Positions 1-7,631 of a stretch of DNA of 64,000 nt are shown piece after piece; the first letter of the stretch is position 1, and every line of letters begins with the position of its first letter. Under the pieces are notes generated by a model. The model was given only the letters and a program-made list of their open reading frames with translations, did not search any database and was not told the DNA's origin. The position numbers and the translations under genes are program-made. Source of the stretch: Nucisporomicrobium flavum (GTDB taxonomy: Bacteria > Actinomycetota > Actinomycetes > Mycobacteriales > Micromonosporaceae); assembly GCF_016464385.1 (NCBI RefSeq), contig NZ_JADMLH010000009.1, positions 262,775 through 326,774 of the forward strand, given 5' to 3'.

Positions 1-614
1 CGCAGCATGAGCTCGGGCAGATCACCGCCGGCCCGCCGCTGCTGCAGCAGGTGCAGCAGGTCGTCGTCCGTGCCGGCGACCGGACGGCCGCCGAACACCC
101 GGGCCATCAGCTCGCTGATGTGCGGGCGCTTGTCCCACTCCGCCATGTACGCCAGGTCCAGCACGCCCGAGAGGCTCGCGGCGGCGGCGAAGCGCTCGGG
201 CTGCCGGAGCGCCCATTTGAAGGCGCCGTACCCGCCCATCGAGAGGCCGGCGACGAAGGTGTCCTCGCGCCGGGTGGAGACCCGGAAGAACGACGACACC
301 ACGGACGGCAGCTCCTCGGAGAGGAACGTCCAGAACTTGAGGCCGTACCGCTCGTCGGCGTAGAAGCTGCGGTGCACCTGCGGCATGACGACGGCCAGGC
401 CCTTCGCGGCGGCGTACCGCTCGATCGACGTGTACCGCGTCCAGGCGGTGTCGTCGTCGGTGAGGCCGTGCAGCAGATAGAGCACGGGCGGCGCGGCGTC
501 GGACGCGCGACCGGCGAGACCGATCTGGGTGCTCGCGGTCTGCGGCAGCAGCACTGTCATCGAGGTGCCGAGCGCCAGCACCTCGGACGAGAAGTCACAG
601 CGGATCAGGGCCAT
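1..614 (-). CDS. Alpha/beta-hydrolase esterase, truncated by window edge
   Basis: Reading down from the ATG at 614, the frame stays open to base 1, so about 204 residues are visible and the C-terminus is missing. The N-terminal part has the strand-turn LYLLHGL followed by TDDDTAW, and GLSMGGYGAF carries the GxSxG nucleophile elbow. This is the pattern of the putative-esterase family (PF00756: S-formylglutathione hydrolase, esterase D, tributyrin esterase). There is no signal peptide, so a cytoplasmic carboxylesterase is likely. The Asp and His of the catalytic triad lie outside the window. The substrate cannot be told. A GATACT hexamer 6 nt before the ATG suggests a leaderless transcript. Confidence 0.85.
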   Translation of the reverse strand, partial: MALIRCDFSSEVLALGTSMTVLLPQTASTQIGLAGRASDAAPPVLYLLHGLTDDDTAWTRYTSIERYAAAKGLAVVMPQVHRSFYADERYGLKFWTFLSEELPSVVSSFFRVSTRREDTFVAGLSMGGYGAFKWALRQPERFAAAASLSGVLDLAYMAEWDKRPHISELMARVFGGRPVAGTDDDLLHLLQQRRAGGDLPELML

Positions 615-652
615 GCCCCGAGTATCAGCCATCGATGATCACCCGGCGTTGC

Positions 653-658
653 TACCGT
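653..658 (+). promoter_or_regulatory. -10 element, leaderless start for ABM gene
   Basis: TACCGT lies 6 nt (GCCCGC) before the ATG at 665. Transcription would begin at or next to the start codon, and there is no Shine-Dalgarno sequence. No clear -35 is visible. Confidence 0.45.
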
Positions 659-664
659 GCCCGC

Positions 665-970
665 ATGCCGTCGTACACCGTGATCGCCCACTACCGCACG
701 ACCGAAGCCGACGCCCCTACGGTTCGCGAGGTCCTGAGCCGGCACGCCGCGGCGAGCGCGGCCGAGCCGGGGTGCGTGACGTTCACCGCGCACCAGCACG
801 CGGACGACCCGACCCGCTTCGTGCTCTACGAGGTCTACGCCGACGAGGCAGCCTTCACCGCCCACCGGGCCACCCCGCACTTCCGCGACAACATCGAGGG
901 GATCGTCGTCCCGCTCCTGCTCGAACGGACCTGGACCGCACTGTCCACGATCGAGCACCGCCCGTCATAG
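665..970 (+). CDS. Antibiotic biosynthesis monooxygenase (ABM) domain protein
   Basis: This 101-residue protein starts MPSYTVIAHYRTTE and fits the small dimeric ferredoxin-like ABM/YgiN fold (PF03992). Features include an N-terminal beta strand, a helix (VREVLSRHAAAS), the EPGCVTF strand and the FVLYEVYADEAAFTAHRATPHF segment typical of the family. Members include quinol monooxygenases and heme-degrading or polyketide-modifying oxygenases, and many are uncharacterised. The ATG at 665 is preferred over an in-frame ATG at 635 because the ABM strand begins there and a -10 hexamer ends 6 nt upstream. It is divergent from the esterase and convergent with the phosphotransferase, whose stop is 1 nt away. 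The substrate is unknown. Confidence 0.8.
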   Translation: MPSYTVIAHYRTTEADAPTVREVLSRHAAASAAEPGCVTFTAHQHADDPTRFVLYEVYADEAAFTAHRATPHFRDNIEGIVVPLLLERTWTALSTIEHRPS

Positions 971-971
971 G

Positions 972-2006
972 TCACCGGGTTTCCCGGTACCAGGCCTCGA
1001 CAAGCTCCAACGGGCGACGGCGACCGGTGAACACCGCGATCGGGTCACGGACGTCGTAGGTCCGGCGGGCATCGGCGGGCGGAGCCGTGAGTCGGTTGAT
1101 CATGAAGGGTGCCAGCCAGAAGTACTTCGCGGCGCCGGTGAGACGGATCGCGCGCCGAACGGTGGCGGCGTCCACCACGCCGGCGAGGCCGCGGAGATAC
1201 CCGGTGGTGACCCGTTCGACGACCTCGTCGAGCAGCGCCAGATCGACCAGCCCGTCGAAGAACGTGTCGAGGATGAGGTTGGCCGCGTCCTCGCCGAGCG
1301 GTCCGGGGCCGACGAAGCTCCAGTCCAGCAGCACCGGTCCCGAGCCGTCGATGATCACGTTGGTCGGCCACACGTCGTGGTGGCAGAGGGTGCGGGGCAG
1401 CTCGTCCGTGGCACGCAACAGGTCGTGCCGCCGTACCCAGAGATCCCGCAGCCCGGCCCGCAGCCCGGCCGGCCAGGCAGCCGCCGCTGTGGGGTGCTCC
1501 CAGGCAACCGGTGCGGTGACGGGGCGGGTCGTGGTGTAGTCGCGCAGCCAGTCGCGTGACAACCAGGAGGCGCGGTGGCGCCGGCCCAGCCACGCCGCAT
1601 GCCCGGCGCCGAGCCGCTCGGCGAAGTCACCCAGCATCGTGGGCGTGGCTGCAGTGCCGGGGATGCCGGAGACATGCTCCAGCCACAGAGCGATCGAGCC
1701 GTCGGGCCGTTCCGTCCACTCCGCCAGGGCCGGAGCGCGGATGCCCGCCGCCGCGAAGGCCGTCGAGGCCAGTCCGTCGCGGTAGGCCAGGGCTTCCCGC
1801 CGCCAGTAGTTCCAGTGCCCCGGATCGGCGCTCGTCGCCCAGTGTGCGGGCACCCCGTCCCGGCCGGGCGGAGTCACGATCTTCAAGATCACAGTGCGGC
1901 CGTCGCCGTTCACCCGCCAGACACCGCCGGTCGCCCCGTTGAGCGGGTTGTGGGCCAGCAGCTCGGACTCCCACTGCCGGCCCACGAGATCGGCAGGCGG
2001 GTTCAT
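972..2006 (-). CDS. Aminoglycoside phosphotransferase-like kinase (APH family)
   Basis: This protein of 344 residues has the APH/choline-kinase fold. The C-lobe has the catalytic loop LCHHDVWPTNVIID (Brenner HxDxxxxN motif) and the metal-binding DWSF that replaces the protein-kinase DFG. The N-lobe contains VILKIV, the likely ATP-binding lysine. Such proteins phosphorylate small molecules. Many actinobacterial copies have no proven link to antibiotic resistance, and nothing here fixes the substrate. The ATG at 2006 is preferred because a TACGAT -10 hexamer ends 6 nt upstream. The open frame continues further 5' but its residues are not protein-like. The gene is divergent from the gene at 2127. 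Confidence 0.78.
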   Translation of the reverse strand: MNPPADLVGRQWESELLAHNPLNGATGGVWRVNGDGRTVILKIVTPPGRDGVPAHWATSADPGHWNYWRREALAYRDGLASTAFAAAGIRAPALAEWTERPDGSIALWLEHVSGIPGTAATPTMLGDFAERLGAGHAAWLGRRHRASWLSRDWLRDYTTTRPVTAPVAWEHPTAAAAWPAGLRAGLRDLWVRRHDLLRATDELPRTLCHHDVWPTNVIIDGSGPVLLDWSFVGPGPLGEDAANLILDTFFDGLVDLALLDEVVERVTTGYLRGLAGVVDAATVRRAIRLTGAAKYFWLAPFMINRLTAPPADARRTYDVRDPIAVFTGRRRPLELVEAWYRETR

Positions 2007-2012
2007 CGGGCC

Positions 2013-2018
2013 ATCGTA
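2013..2018 (-). promoter_or_regulatory. -10 element, leaderless start for APH-like gene
   Basis: On the minus strand TACGAT is followed by GGCCCG and then the ATG at 2006. The 6-nt spacing and lack of a ribosome-binding site suggest a leaderless mRNA. Confidence 0.45.
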
Positions 2019-2057
2019 CGTATCGCCGGACGGCTCCCCCGGCCGCTCACGGCACGG

Positions 2058-2086
2058 TTGGGAATGTCGTACCCGTCGATTAGAAT
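2058..2086 (+). promoter_or_regulatory. Housekeeping-type promoter for gene at 2127
   Basis: TTGGGA (2058-2063) and TAGAAT (2081-2086) are separated by exactly 17 bp, the best sigma70/HrdB-like match in this part of the window. Transcription should start near 2093. That leaves a short leader with GGGGAG at 2115-2120 in front of the GTG at 2127. Confidence 0.65.
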
Positions 2087-2126
2087 GTATGTACGAAAAC
2101 AGCCTCTGAGCTGCGGGGAGATCACC

Positions 2127-2786
2127 GTGACCGTGCCCGTTCTGCCCTCTTCGACCCCTGCGATTCCGCCGTACGCGACGATGCTCGGCTTCACCCGCTA
2201 CGTGGCCCGCACCGGCCCGGCGAAGGCCACGTTCGTCGGCGGCCTGCGCCGCCAGCGCGAGCGCCGCACCGGCTTCAACCCGCACGGCCAGCTCGTCAAG
2301 GCGCTCAAGGCGGACGTCGCGTTCCGCACCGGCGGCACCTACCTGACGGGCGTCACCGAGCTGGTCAAGCCGCGCTGGAAGCCGCTCTACGAGGCGGTCA
2401 GCGCCGGCGCCCTGACCTACCTCCACTCACTGGGCGACCCCGAGAACGTCAGCCTCGCCCAGACCCGCGAGGCCCTCGCCTCCGTCGGCCCCCTCGCCGT
2501 GAAGATCAACCCCCACTTCGGCCTCCGGTACGAGGACGGCCGCCGCGAAGCGGTCCGCCTCCACTTCGACGAGGAACCGCCGACCCCCGAAGCGATCACC
2601 GCGACCCTCCACCTGATGGCCCGCCACATGGACCAGATCCTCCCCAACGCCGACCCGGTCCTCGTCGACCTCCGGCGCGGCACAACCCACCGCCTGGACC
2701 CGGCGGCCAAGACCGGAGACGTGGAGCGCTGGCTGGCCGGGGAGGCAGCGGCCTTCACCGCGATGTGGGCAGCCACGGCGGCCTGA
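2127..2786 (+). CDS. Conserved hypothetical protein, function unknown
   Basis: This is a 219-residue soluble protein I do not assign to a named family. It starts MTVPVLPSSTPAIPPYATMLGFTRYVART, is rich in basic residues early on (GGLRRQRERRTGFNPHGQLVKALKADV), and has a more acidic, predicted helical C-terminal half ending in WLAGEAAAFTAMWAATAA. There is no signal peptide or membrane segment. The GTG at 2127 is chosen because GGGGAG stands 6 nt upstream and a good promoter lies at 2058-2086. An in-frame ATG at 2085 overlaps the -10 element and is unlikely. The downstream hairpin at 2811-2839 probably ends the transcript. Confidence 0.7.
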   Translation: MTVPVLPSSTPAIPPYATMLGFTRYVARTGPAKATFVGGLRRQRERRTGFNPHGQLVKALKADVAFRTGGTYLTGVTELVKPRWKPLYEAVSAGALTYLHSLGDPENVSLAQTREALASVGPLAVKINPHFGLRYEDGRREAVRLHFDEEPPTPEAITATLHLMARHMDQILPNADPVLVDLRRGTTHRLDPAAKTGDVERWLAGEAAAFTAMWAATAA

Positions 2787-2810
2787 GCGTCGCACCCCGG
2801 CCCGCCTCCT

Positions 2811-2839
2811 CCCGGCCCGCCTCCTCCCGGCGGGCCGGG
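2811..2839 (+). terminator. GC-rich hairpin terminator
   Basis: CCCGGCCCGCC (2811-2821) and GGCGGGCCGGG (2829-2839) form a perfect 11-bp stem with a 7-nt loop just after the gene ending at 2786. The left arm is a second copy of an adjacent direct repeat starting near 2797. There is no long T-tract, as is usual in high-GC actinobacteria. Confidence 0.6.
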
Positions 2840-2950
2840 GTGGACTTTGGGGGCCGGGCTGCTGCTTTTTGTGCGCAGATCCCGGATCGCGCGCCGTGCA
2901 TCGGGTCGCGGCCCCGAATCGGATCGCGGGCCGGGTGGCGGCCTGCGGAC

Positions 2951-3138
2951 CGGGTCGCGGACAGCGGGCCGGTCGCGGGCGCGGGCCGGTCGCGGGCGCG
3001 GACCGGTCGCGGGCGCGGACCGGTCGCGGGCCGGGTCGCGGACAGCGGGCCGGGGTCGCGGACAGCGGGCCGGGGTCGCGGACAGCGGGCCGGTCGCGGG
3101 CGCGGACCGGTCGCGGGCCGGGTCGCGGACGGCGGGCC
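2951..3138. repeat. GC-rich tandem repeat array of two interleaved units
   Basis: This gene-free gap (2787-3564) contains an array of two related units. A 17-nt unit, GGTCGCGGGCGCGGACC, occurs at about 2971-3021 (three copies, one with GGGCC) and again at 3092-3108. A 19-20-nt unit, GGGTCGCGGACAGCGGGCC, occurs at about 2952-2970, 3033-3051, 3053-3071, 3073-3091 and, with one change, 3120-3138. Short GGTCGCGGGCC fragments lie between them. All frames through the array stay open on both strands because of composition, so the long open frames here are not evidence of a gene. The flank from 3140 to 3480 shows no gene that I can support. Confidence 0.75.
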
Positions 3139-3486
3139 GGGCGACGACAGGCCGCGCGGTTCGTCCTCGCCGTGCTCCTCCGTCCTGCTCAGCATCGCCA
3201 CCGCCAAGGATCGCCACCGACCCGCCGACCCCGCACGCACGTCGACATCGGGCGACACGGACCCGGCCGTGCCGCACGCCGCGAACCCGCGACGCCGTAC
3301 GCCGCAGACCCGCCGGCATCAGGCGGCGCGGACCTGTCGATGCCGCATGCCGCGGACCCGCCACCATCGGGCGGCGTGGGTGTCTCCTGATTGCGGAGTG
3401 GTTGCGAGTGGGTTGCGCGTACCCGGTTCGCTCGCCGGCGGATGGTGGATCGTCCGAACGGTCCGGAATTGTTTGGGTTTCGGAGT

Positions 3487-3512
3487 GGGAACTTCTTAGG
3501 TGCAGCGCGGTT
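3487..3512 (+). promoter_or_regulatory. Possible ECF-type promoter upstream of PD40 gene
   Basis: GGGAAC (3487-3492) and GTT (3510-3512) are spaced 17 nt apart, resembling SigE/SigR-type ECF promoters. They lie about 50 nt before the start at 3565. Short degenerate motifs like these can arise by chance. Confidence 0.25.
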
Positions 3513-3564
3513 GCGACGATGTCTCCGGTGTCAGCAGGAAGCAAGGCGTCGGGGGGCGTTGGGC

Positions 3565-4542
3565 ATGTCGGTGATCGGGCGGGTAACCGGAAATCTGATG
3601 GTGGCGGCGGCGGGGATCGCCGGGGTCTCGGTTGTGGCGCCCGCGCCCGCCGCCGCTGCCGTGCCGAGCATGCCGAGCCTGGTCGCGTACGTGCGCAGCG
3701 GGGATGTGTACGTCAGCAAGGGCACCGCGGAGACGCGGGTGACCACCGGGGGTGGATGGGCGCGGCCGCGGTGGTCGGCGGACGGCCGGTCGATCGCGCT
3801 GCTGCGGAACGGTCAGTTGTGGACCATGAAGGCCGACGGCAGCGGGAAGCGGCGGCTCACCACGCGGGCCGCGGCCGGGCCGTCGTGGTCGGCGGACGGC
3901 TCGTGGATCGCGTTCGCCTCGCTGTCCTGCTCCGGCGGGCCGGGGGTGTACCGGATCTCGGCGACGGTTGCCGGCGCGCAGCCGCAGGTGCTGTTCCCGA
4001 GCTACTGCCGCGATGAGGAGCTGCCCGCCGAGCCGGCCGCGACGGCCGCCGCGACGGGGTCGCTGAGCGAGCGGCTCCGGTACGACGACGCCGTGGCCTG
4101 GTCGCCCGACGGCAGCAGGATCGCGTTCCGGGGCGGGGACTGCGAGTCGATCTACGACGCCTGCCTGAGCGTCGGCACGGTGGCCACCGGCGGCGAGAAG
4201 ACCGTCGCGGCGTACGGGGGCGGCAGCCGGCAGAACTCCGGTTTCGCGGTCGTCCCCTGCTGGCGCGCCGACGGGGCGAAGCTGGCGTGGACGGCGTACC
4301 AGAAGGGCGAGACCGCGGCGGACGACCAGCCCGTGCACGTCGAGGAGTACGACACCGCGACGGGCGCGAAGCGTACGGTCGGCGCGAGCCAGGACCGGGA
4401 GCTTGCGTACGTGGACAGCACCCGCGCCGTGGTGACCGGAACGTACAAGAGCGGCTCGTGGGTGATGGTGGTCAACCTGTCCACCGGCGCGCGTACGCCG
4501 TTCCACCAGGGCTCGCAGCCCAGCGTCCAGCCGAAGCGGTAA
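3565..4542 (+). CDS. Secreted PD40/TolB-like beta-propeller protein
   Basis: This protein of 325 residues begins with a signal peptide: MSVIGRVTGNLMVAAAGIAG, a hydrophobic run, then APAPAAAA as the probable signal-peptidase site. The mature part has repeated WSADGRSIALL / WSADGSWIAFAS / WSPDGSRIAFRGG / WRADGAKLAWTA segments. These are the W-S-x-D-G-x-x-I-A-F signature of PD40 (WD40-like TolB) blades, and four are clear. There is no peptidase domain, so the propeller is free-standing and probably serves in binding or scaffolding outside the membrane. The ATG at 3565 is chosen because the signal peptide begins there. The 10-bp-stem hairpin at 4555-4589 ends the unit. Confidence 0.75.
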   Translation: MSVIGRVTGNLMVAAAGIAGVSVVAPAPAAAAVPSMPSLVAYVRSGDVYVSKGTAETRVTTGGGWARPRWSADGRSIALLRNGQLWTMKADGSGKRRLTTRAAAGPSWSADGSWIAFASLSCSGGPGVYRISATVAGAQPQVLFPSYCRDEELPAEPAATAAATGSLSERLRYDDAVAWSPDGSRIAFRGGDCESIYDACLSVGTVATGGEKTVAAYGGGSRQNSGFAVVPCWRADGAKLAWTAYQKGETAADDQPVHVEEYDTATGAKRTVGASQDRELAYVDSTRAVVTGTYKSGSWVMVVNLSTGARTPFHQGSQPSVQPKR

Positions 4543-4554
4543 CGACCAGATGGC

Positions 4555-4589
4555 AGGCGGCCGGTCCGGGGATCCCGGGCCGGCCGCCT
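4555..4589 (+). terminator. Hairpin terminator after PD40 gene
   Basis: AGGCGGCCGG (4555-4564) pairs perfectly with CCGGCCGCCT (4580-4589), and the loop adds an inner CCGGG/CCCGG helix. The stem abuts the TATTCT -10 hexamer of trmB, so termination of one unit and initiation of the next are nearly superimposed. Confidence 0.65.
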
Positions 4590-4594
4590 ATTCT
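4589..4594 (+). promoter_or_regulatory. -10 element, leaderless start for trmB
   Basis: TATTCT is followed by GGGCC and then GTGATG, with no Shine-Dalgarno sequence. Either start codon would be at or within a few bases of the transcript end. Confidence 0.5.
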
Positions 4595-4599
4595 GGGCC

Positions 4600-5298
4600 G
4601 TGATGAGCCAGATGACCAGCGACCCGGCCGGGCGGCCGATCCGGACGTTCCACCCGCGCCGGGGCCGGATGAGCAACCGGCACGCGGACGCCTTCGCGGA
4701 GCAGTGGCCCCGGCTGGGCCTGACCGTCATCGATGGGGACCGCACTCCCCTCGACCTCACGGAGCTCTTCGGCCGCGACGCTCCGCGCGTACTCGAAATC
4801 GGTTTCGGGATGGGTGAGTCGACCGCCGAGATGGCCGCCGCGGACCCCGGACGGGATCATCTCGGGGTCGAGGTGCACACGCCGGGCATCGGGAACCTGC
4901 TGGCGCTGGTCGCCGAGCGGGGGCTGACCAACGTCCGGGTCGCGCACGGCGACGCGATGGAGCTGGTCCGGCGGCTGCCGGCGGGCAGCCTCGACGCCGT
5001 GCACAGCTTCTTTCCCGATCCGTGGCCGAAGGCCCGGCATCACAAGCGCCGGCTGATCTCGCCGGGGAACGTCGCGCTGCTGCGTGAGCGGCTCCGGCCC
5101 GGCGGCACGCTGCACTGCGCGACCGACTGGGCCCATTACGCCGAGGCGATGCGGGAGACGCTCGACGGGGATACCGGCCTGGTCAACGCGTACGGCGGGT
5201 ACGCGCCCCGGCCCGGGCACCGGCCGCGGACGAAGTTCGAGGATCGGGGCGTACGGGCCGGGCGGGAGATCTTCGATCTCGTGTACCGGCGGCGCTGA
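4600..5298 (+). CDS. trmB: tRNA (guanine-N7-)-methyltransferase
   Basis: TrmB transfers a methyl group from S-adenosylmethionine to N7 of G46 in the tRNA variable loop. The 232-residue protein has the SAM-binding motif VLEIGFGMGEST, the EVHTPGIGNLL segment and the family hallmark FFPDPWPKARHHKRRL, followed by DWAHYAEAM and TKFEDRG near the C-terminus. This is close to full length for bacterial TrmB, which acts as a soluble monomer. The start is either the GTG at 4600 or the ATG directly after it. A -10 hexamer ends 5 nt before, so the mRNA may be leaderless. It stands alone between a terminator and a histidine kinase gene. Confidence 0.95.
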   Translation: MMSQMTSDPAGRPIRTFHPRRGRMSNRHADAFAEQWPRLGLTVIDGDRTPLDLTELFGRDAPRVLEIGFGMGESTAEMAAADPGRDHLGVEVHTPGIGNLLALVAERGLTNVRVAHGDAMELVRRLPAGSLDAVHSFFPDPWPKARHHKRRLISPGNVALLRERLRPGGTLHCATDWAHYAEAMRETLDGDTGLVNAYGGYAPRPGHRPRTKFEDRGVRAGREIFDLVYRRR

Positions 5299-5355
5299 GC
5301 GAGTTCGCCGGTTTTATCGCTTTCGCCCCCGTACGCTGGAGGCGGAGGTCCGCGC

Positions 5356-7572
5356 ATGCCACGAAGTGATCTTGGCCTCGAGCGCCAGGATGGGCCGGAC
5401 CGCGTCGGGGATCCGGGCGGCACGGAACACGACCCGCCGTCCGAGCCGAACGCCGGCCGGGACGAGGCGAGCCGCACGTCCGCCCCCGGTGGTACGCCGA
5501 CCCCGGCCACCGCGTCGGCAACGATCCCCGGTCCGGGCCACGGCGTCCTGGCCCTGGGCGCCGCCGACCACCTCGCCGCCCTGCTCGCCCGGTCGGTCCG
5601 CGCGCACAGCGGCCTGGTGCACTTCGTCGACGGCGACCGGCTCCGGCTGTACGGCGGCTTCCGGCTGGAGCTGCAACGGGAGGACTTCCGCGACATCCCG
5701 ATCGCCGACACGCTGGGCGGCATCGTCGTGACGACCGGAAAGCCGCTGGTCATCAGCGACGTCGCCACCGACGAACGGGTGCCCGCCGCCTCCCCGGTCC
5801 GGGCCAACCGGCTCATCGGGGGCTACCTGGGCCATCCGATCCGCGACGAGCACGGCACCGTGCTCGGGGTGTGCTGCGCGTTCGACGTGCAGCCGCGGGA
5901 GTGGACCGCCGACGAGGACGCCGCCGTCGCCGAGGCCGCGCAGGTCGGCACGCTGCTGATCACCGAGCAGCTCGCCCGGCACGAGGTGGACAAGCAGCGC
6001 CGGTTCCTCGACGCCGTCCTGGACAACCTGCACGACGGGGTCACGGCCTGCGATGCCGACGGGCGGGTCGTGCTGGTCAACGCCCGGATGCAGCAGCTGT
6101 GGGACGGCGCCGGGATCTCCGCCGAGCCCGGCCCGGACGGCACCATCGCCGGGCTCAGCGACGCGGACGGCAAGCCGATCACGCCGGAAAGCATCTCGCT
6201 GTTGCGCGCGCTGCGGGGCGAGCGTCTGCGCGACCACGAGCTGGTGCTGTCGGGGCACGGCCGGCGGACCCGGTACTACATGGTCGACGCGACACCGATC
6301 ACCGGGCCGGACGGGCGTACGCTCGGCGCGGTCCAGGCCGTCCAGGACGTCACCCGGCGCAAGCGGGCCGAGCGGTTCCGCACCTGCGAGCTCAGCGTGA
6401 TCACGGCGCTGTCCGGGGCGGCCGACATGGCGGCCGCCGGCCCGCGCGTGCTCGAAGCCGTGGTCAGGACGCTGGGCTGGACGCACGCCGAGCTGTGGCT
6501 GGTCGACGAGGCGGCCCAGGTCGTCCGGTCGGTCGCGCACTGGAACGCGCCCGGGTGGGACGGGCGCATCGAGGTGCCGGCGGAGCTGCCGTACGGGACG
6601 GGCCTGGCCGGACGGGTCTGGCAGGCCGGCAAGCCGCTGTGGATCCGGGACGTCGGCCTGCCGCAGAGCCTGATCTCCGCCGCGACCGCCGAGGGTTCGC
6701 GGCTGCACGCGGCCCTGGCGCTCCCCGTGCGGCACGGGCTGGAACCGCTCGGCGTGCTCACGGTCTTCGCCGACACCGTGGAGAACCCGGACGACGAGCT
6801 GGTCACGCTCATGTCCGGCATCGCGGCGCACATCGGCCAGTTCGTGGAGAGCCGGGTGGTCGAGGACCTGCAGCGCCAGCTCACCCGCAGCAAGAACGAC
6901 TATCTGGCGCTCATCGGGCACGAACTGCGGACGCCGCTGACGTCGATCGGCGCGTACACCGAGCTGCTGCGCGAGGCGGACTCCGAGACGCTGACCCGGG
7001 ACGGTCCGGCGATGCTGGAGGTGATCGACCGCAACACCACGGCGCTGCGGCACATCATCAACGAGCTGCTGGAACTCTCCGCACTGGACACCGGGCACGC
7101 GGCCGTCCAGCTGACGCCGCTCGACCTGGCAGAGGTCGTCCGCGAGGCGCTGGCGAGCGCACGCAAGGCGGTCGAGGGCGAGCCGCTGCAGATCGCGGAG
7201 GAGCTTCCCGACCGGCTCGTCGTGCCGGGCGACCGGCGCCGGCTGCGGCAGGTCGTGGACAACCTGGTCGGCAACGCGATCAAGTACAGCCCGGACGGCG
7301 GCCGGATCACCGTACGGCTGCGGGCCGCCGGCGGCGCCGCCGAGCTGGCCGTCTCGGACACCGGCATCGGCGTGTCCGCCGACGAGCGGGAGAAGATGTT
7401 CACCGGGCTCTACCGGACGAGCCGGGCCCGCGACCGGGCCATTCCGGGTACGGGGCTGGGCCTCACGCTGAGCCGGGCCGTGGTGCACCGCCACCACGGC
7501 AGCATCGCGCTGACCGAGCACGACGGTCCGGGCACGACGGTGCTGGTGCGGCTCCCGCTCGAGACCCGTTGA
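5356..7572 (+). CDS. GAF-PAS-GAF sensor histidine kinase
   Basis: This 738-residue cytoplasmic kinase has no membrane segment. Approximate domains are: disordered N-terminus 1-55, GAF 60-195, PAS 205-335 (VDATPITGPDGRTLGAVQAVQDVTRRKRAE ends it), second GAF 345-505, HisKA from 510 with phospho-acceptor His522 in LIGHELRTPLTS, and HATPase_c 620-735. The HATPase has the N-box VVDNLVGNAIKYSPDG, G1 DTGIGVS and G2 GTGLGLTLS. It should autophosphorylate in response to a ligand or redox signal bound by the GAF/PAS modules. No response regulator is adjacent, so it is an orphan kinase. The ATG at 5356 has GGAGGCGGAGG upstream. The signal is unknown. Confidence 0.9.
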   Translation: MPRSDLGLERQDGPDRVGDPGGTEHDPPSEPNAGRDEASRTSAPGGTPTPATASATIPGPGHGVLALGAADHLAALLARSVRAHSGLVHFVDGDRLRLYGGFRLELQREDFRDIPIADTLGGIVVTTGKPLVISDVATDERVPAASPVRANRLIGGYLGHPIRDEHGTVLGVCCAFDVQPREWTADEDAAVAEAAQVGTLLITEQLARHEVDKQRRFLDAVLDNLHDGVTACDADGRVVLVNARMQQLWDGAGISAEPGPDGTIAGLSDADGKPITPESISLLRALRGERLRDHELVLSGHGRRTRYYMVDATPITGPDGRTLGAVQAVQDVTRRKRAERFRTCELSVITALSGAADMAAAGPRVLEAVVRTLGWTHAELWLVDEAAQVVRSVAHWNAPGWDGRIEVPAELPYGTGLAGRVWQAGKPLWIRDVGLPQSLISAATAEGSRLHAALALPVRHGLEPLGVLTVFADTVENPDDELVTLMSGIAAHIGQFVESRVVEDLQRQLTRSKNDYLALIGHELRTPLTSIGAYTELLREADSETLTRDGPAMLEVIDRNTTALRHIINELLELSALDTGHAAVQLTPLDLAEVVREALASARKAVEGEPLQIAEELPDRLVVPGDRRRLRQVVDNLVGNAIKYSPDGGRITVRLRAAGGAAELAVSDTGIGVSADEREKMFTGLYRTSRARDRAIPGTGLGLTLSRAVVHRHHGSIALTEHDGPGTTVLVRLPLETR

Positions 7573-7631
7573 CAACCTGTTGACAATTTTCCCCCTGGTC
7601 AGGGGTGGTTCGCGGGACGAGGATGACCTCC

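Noticed and set aside
2951..3138. Possible CRISPR array
   Set aside because: Units are contiguous without unique spacers of constant length, and no cas genes are present.
2787..3560. Several long open frames on both strands through the tandem repeats
   Set aside because: All frames lack stops because of composition and repeat period. The predicted proteins are Arg/Gly/Ala repeats with no start signals or homology features.
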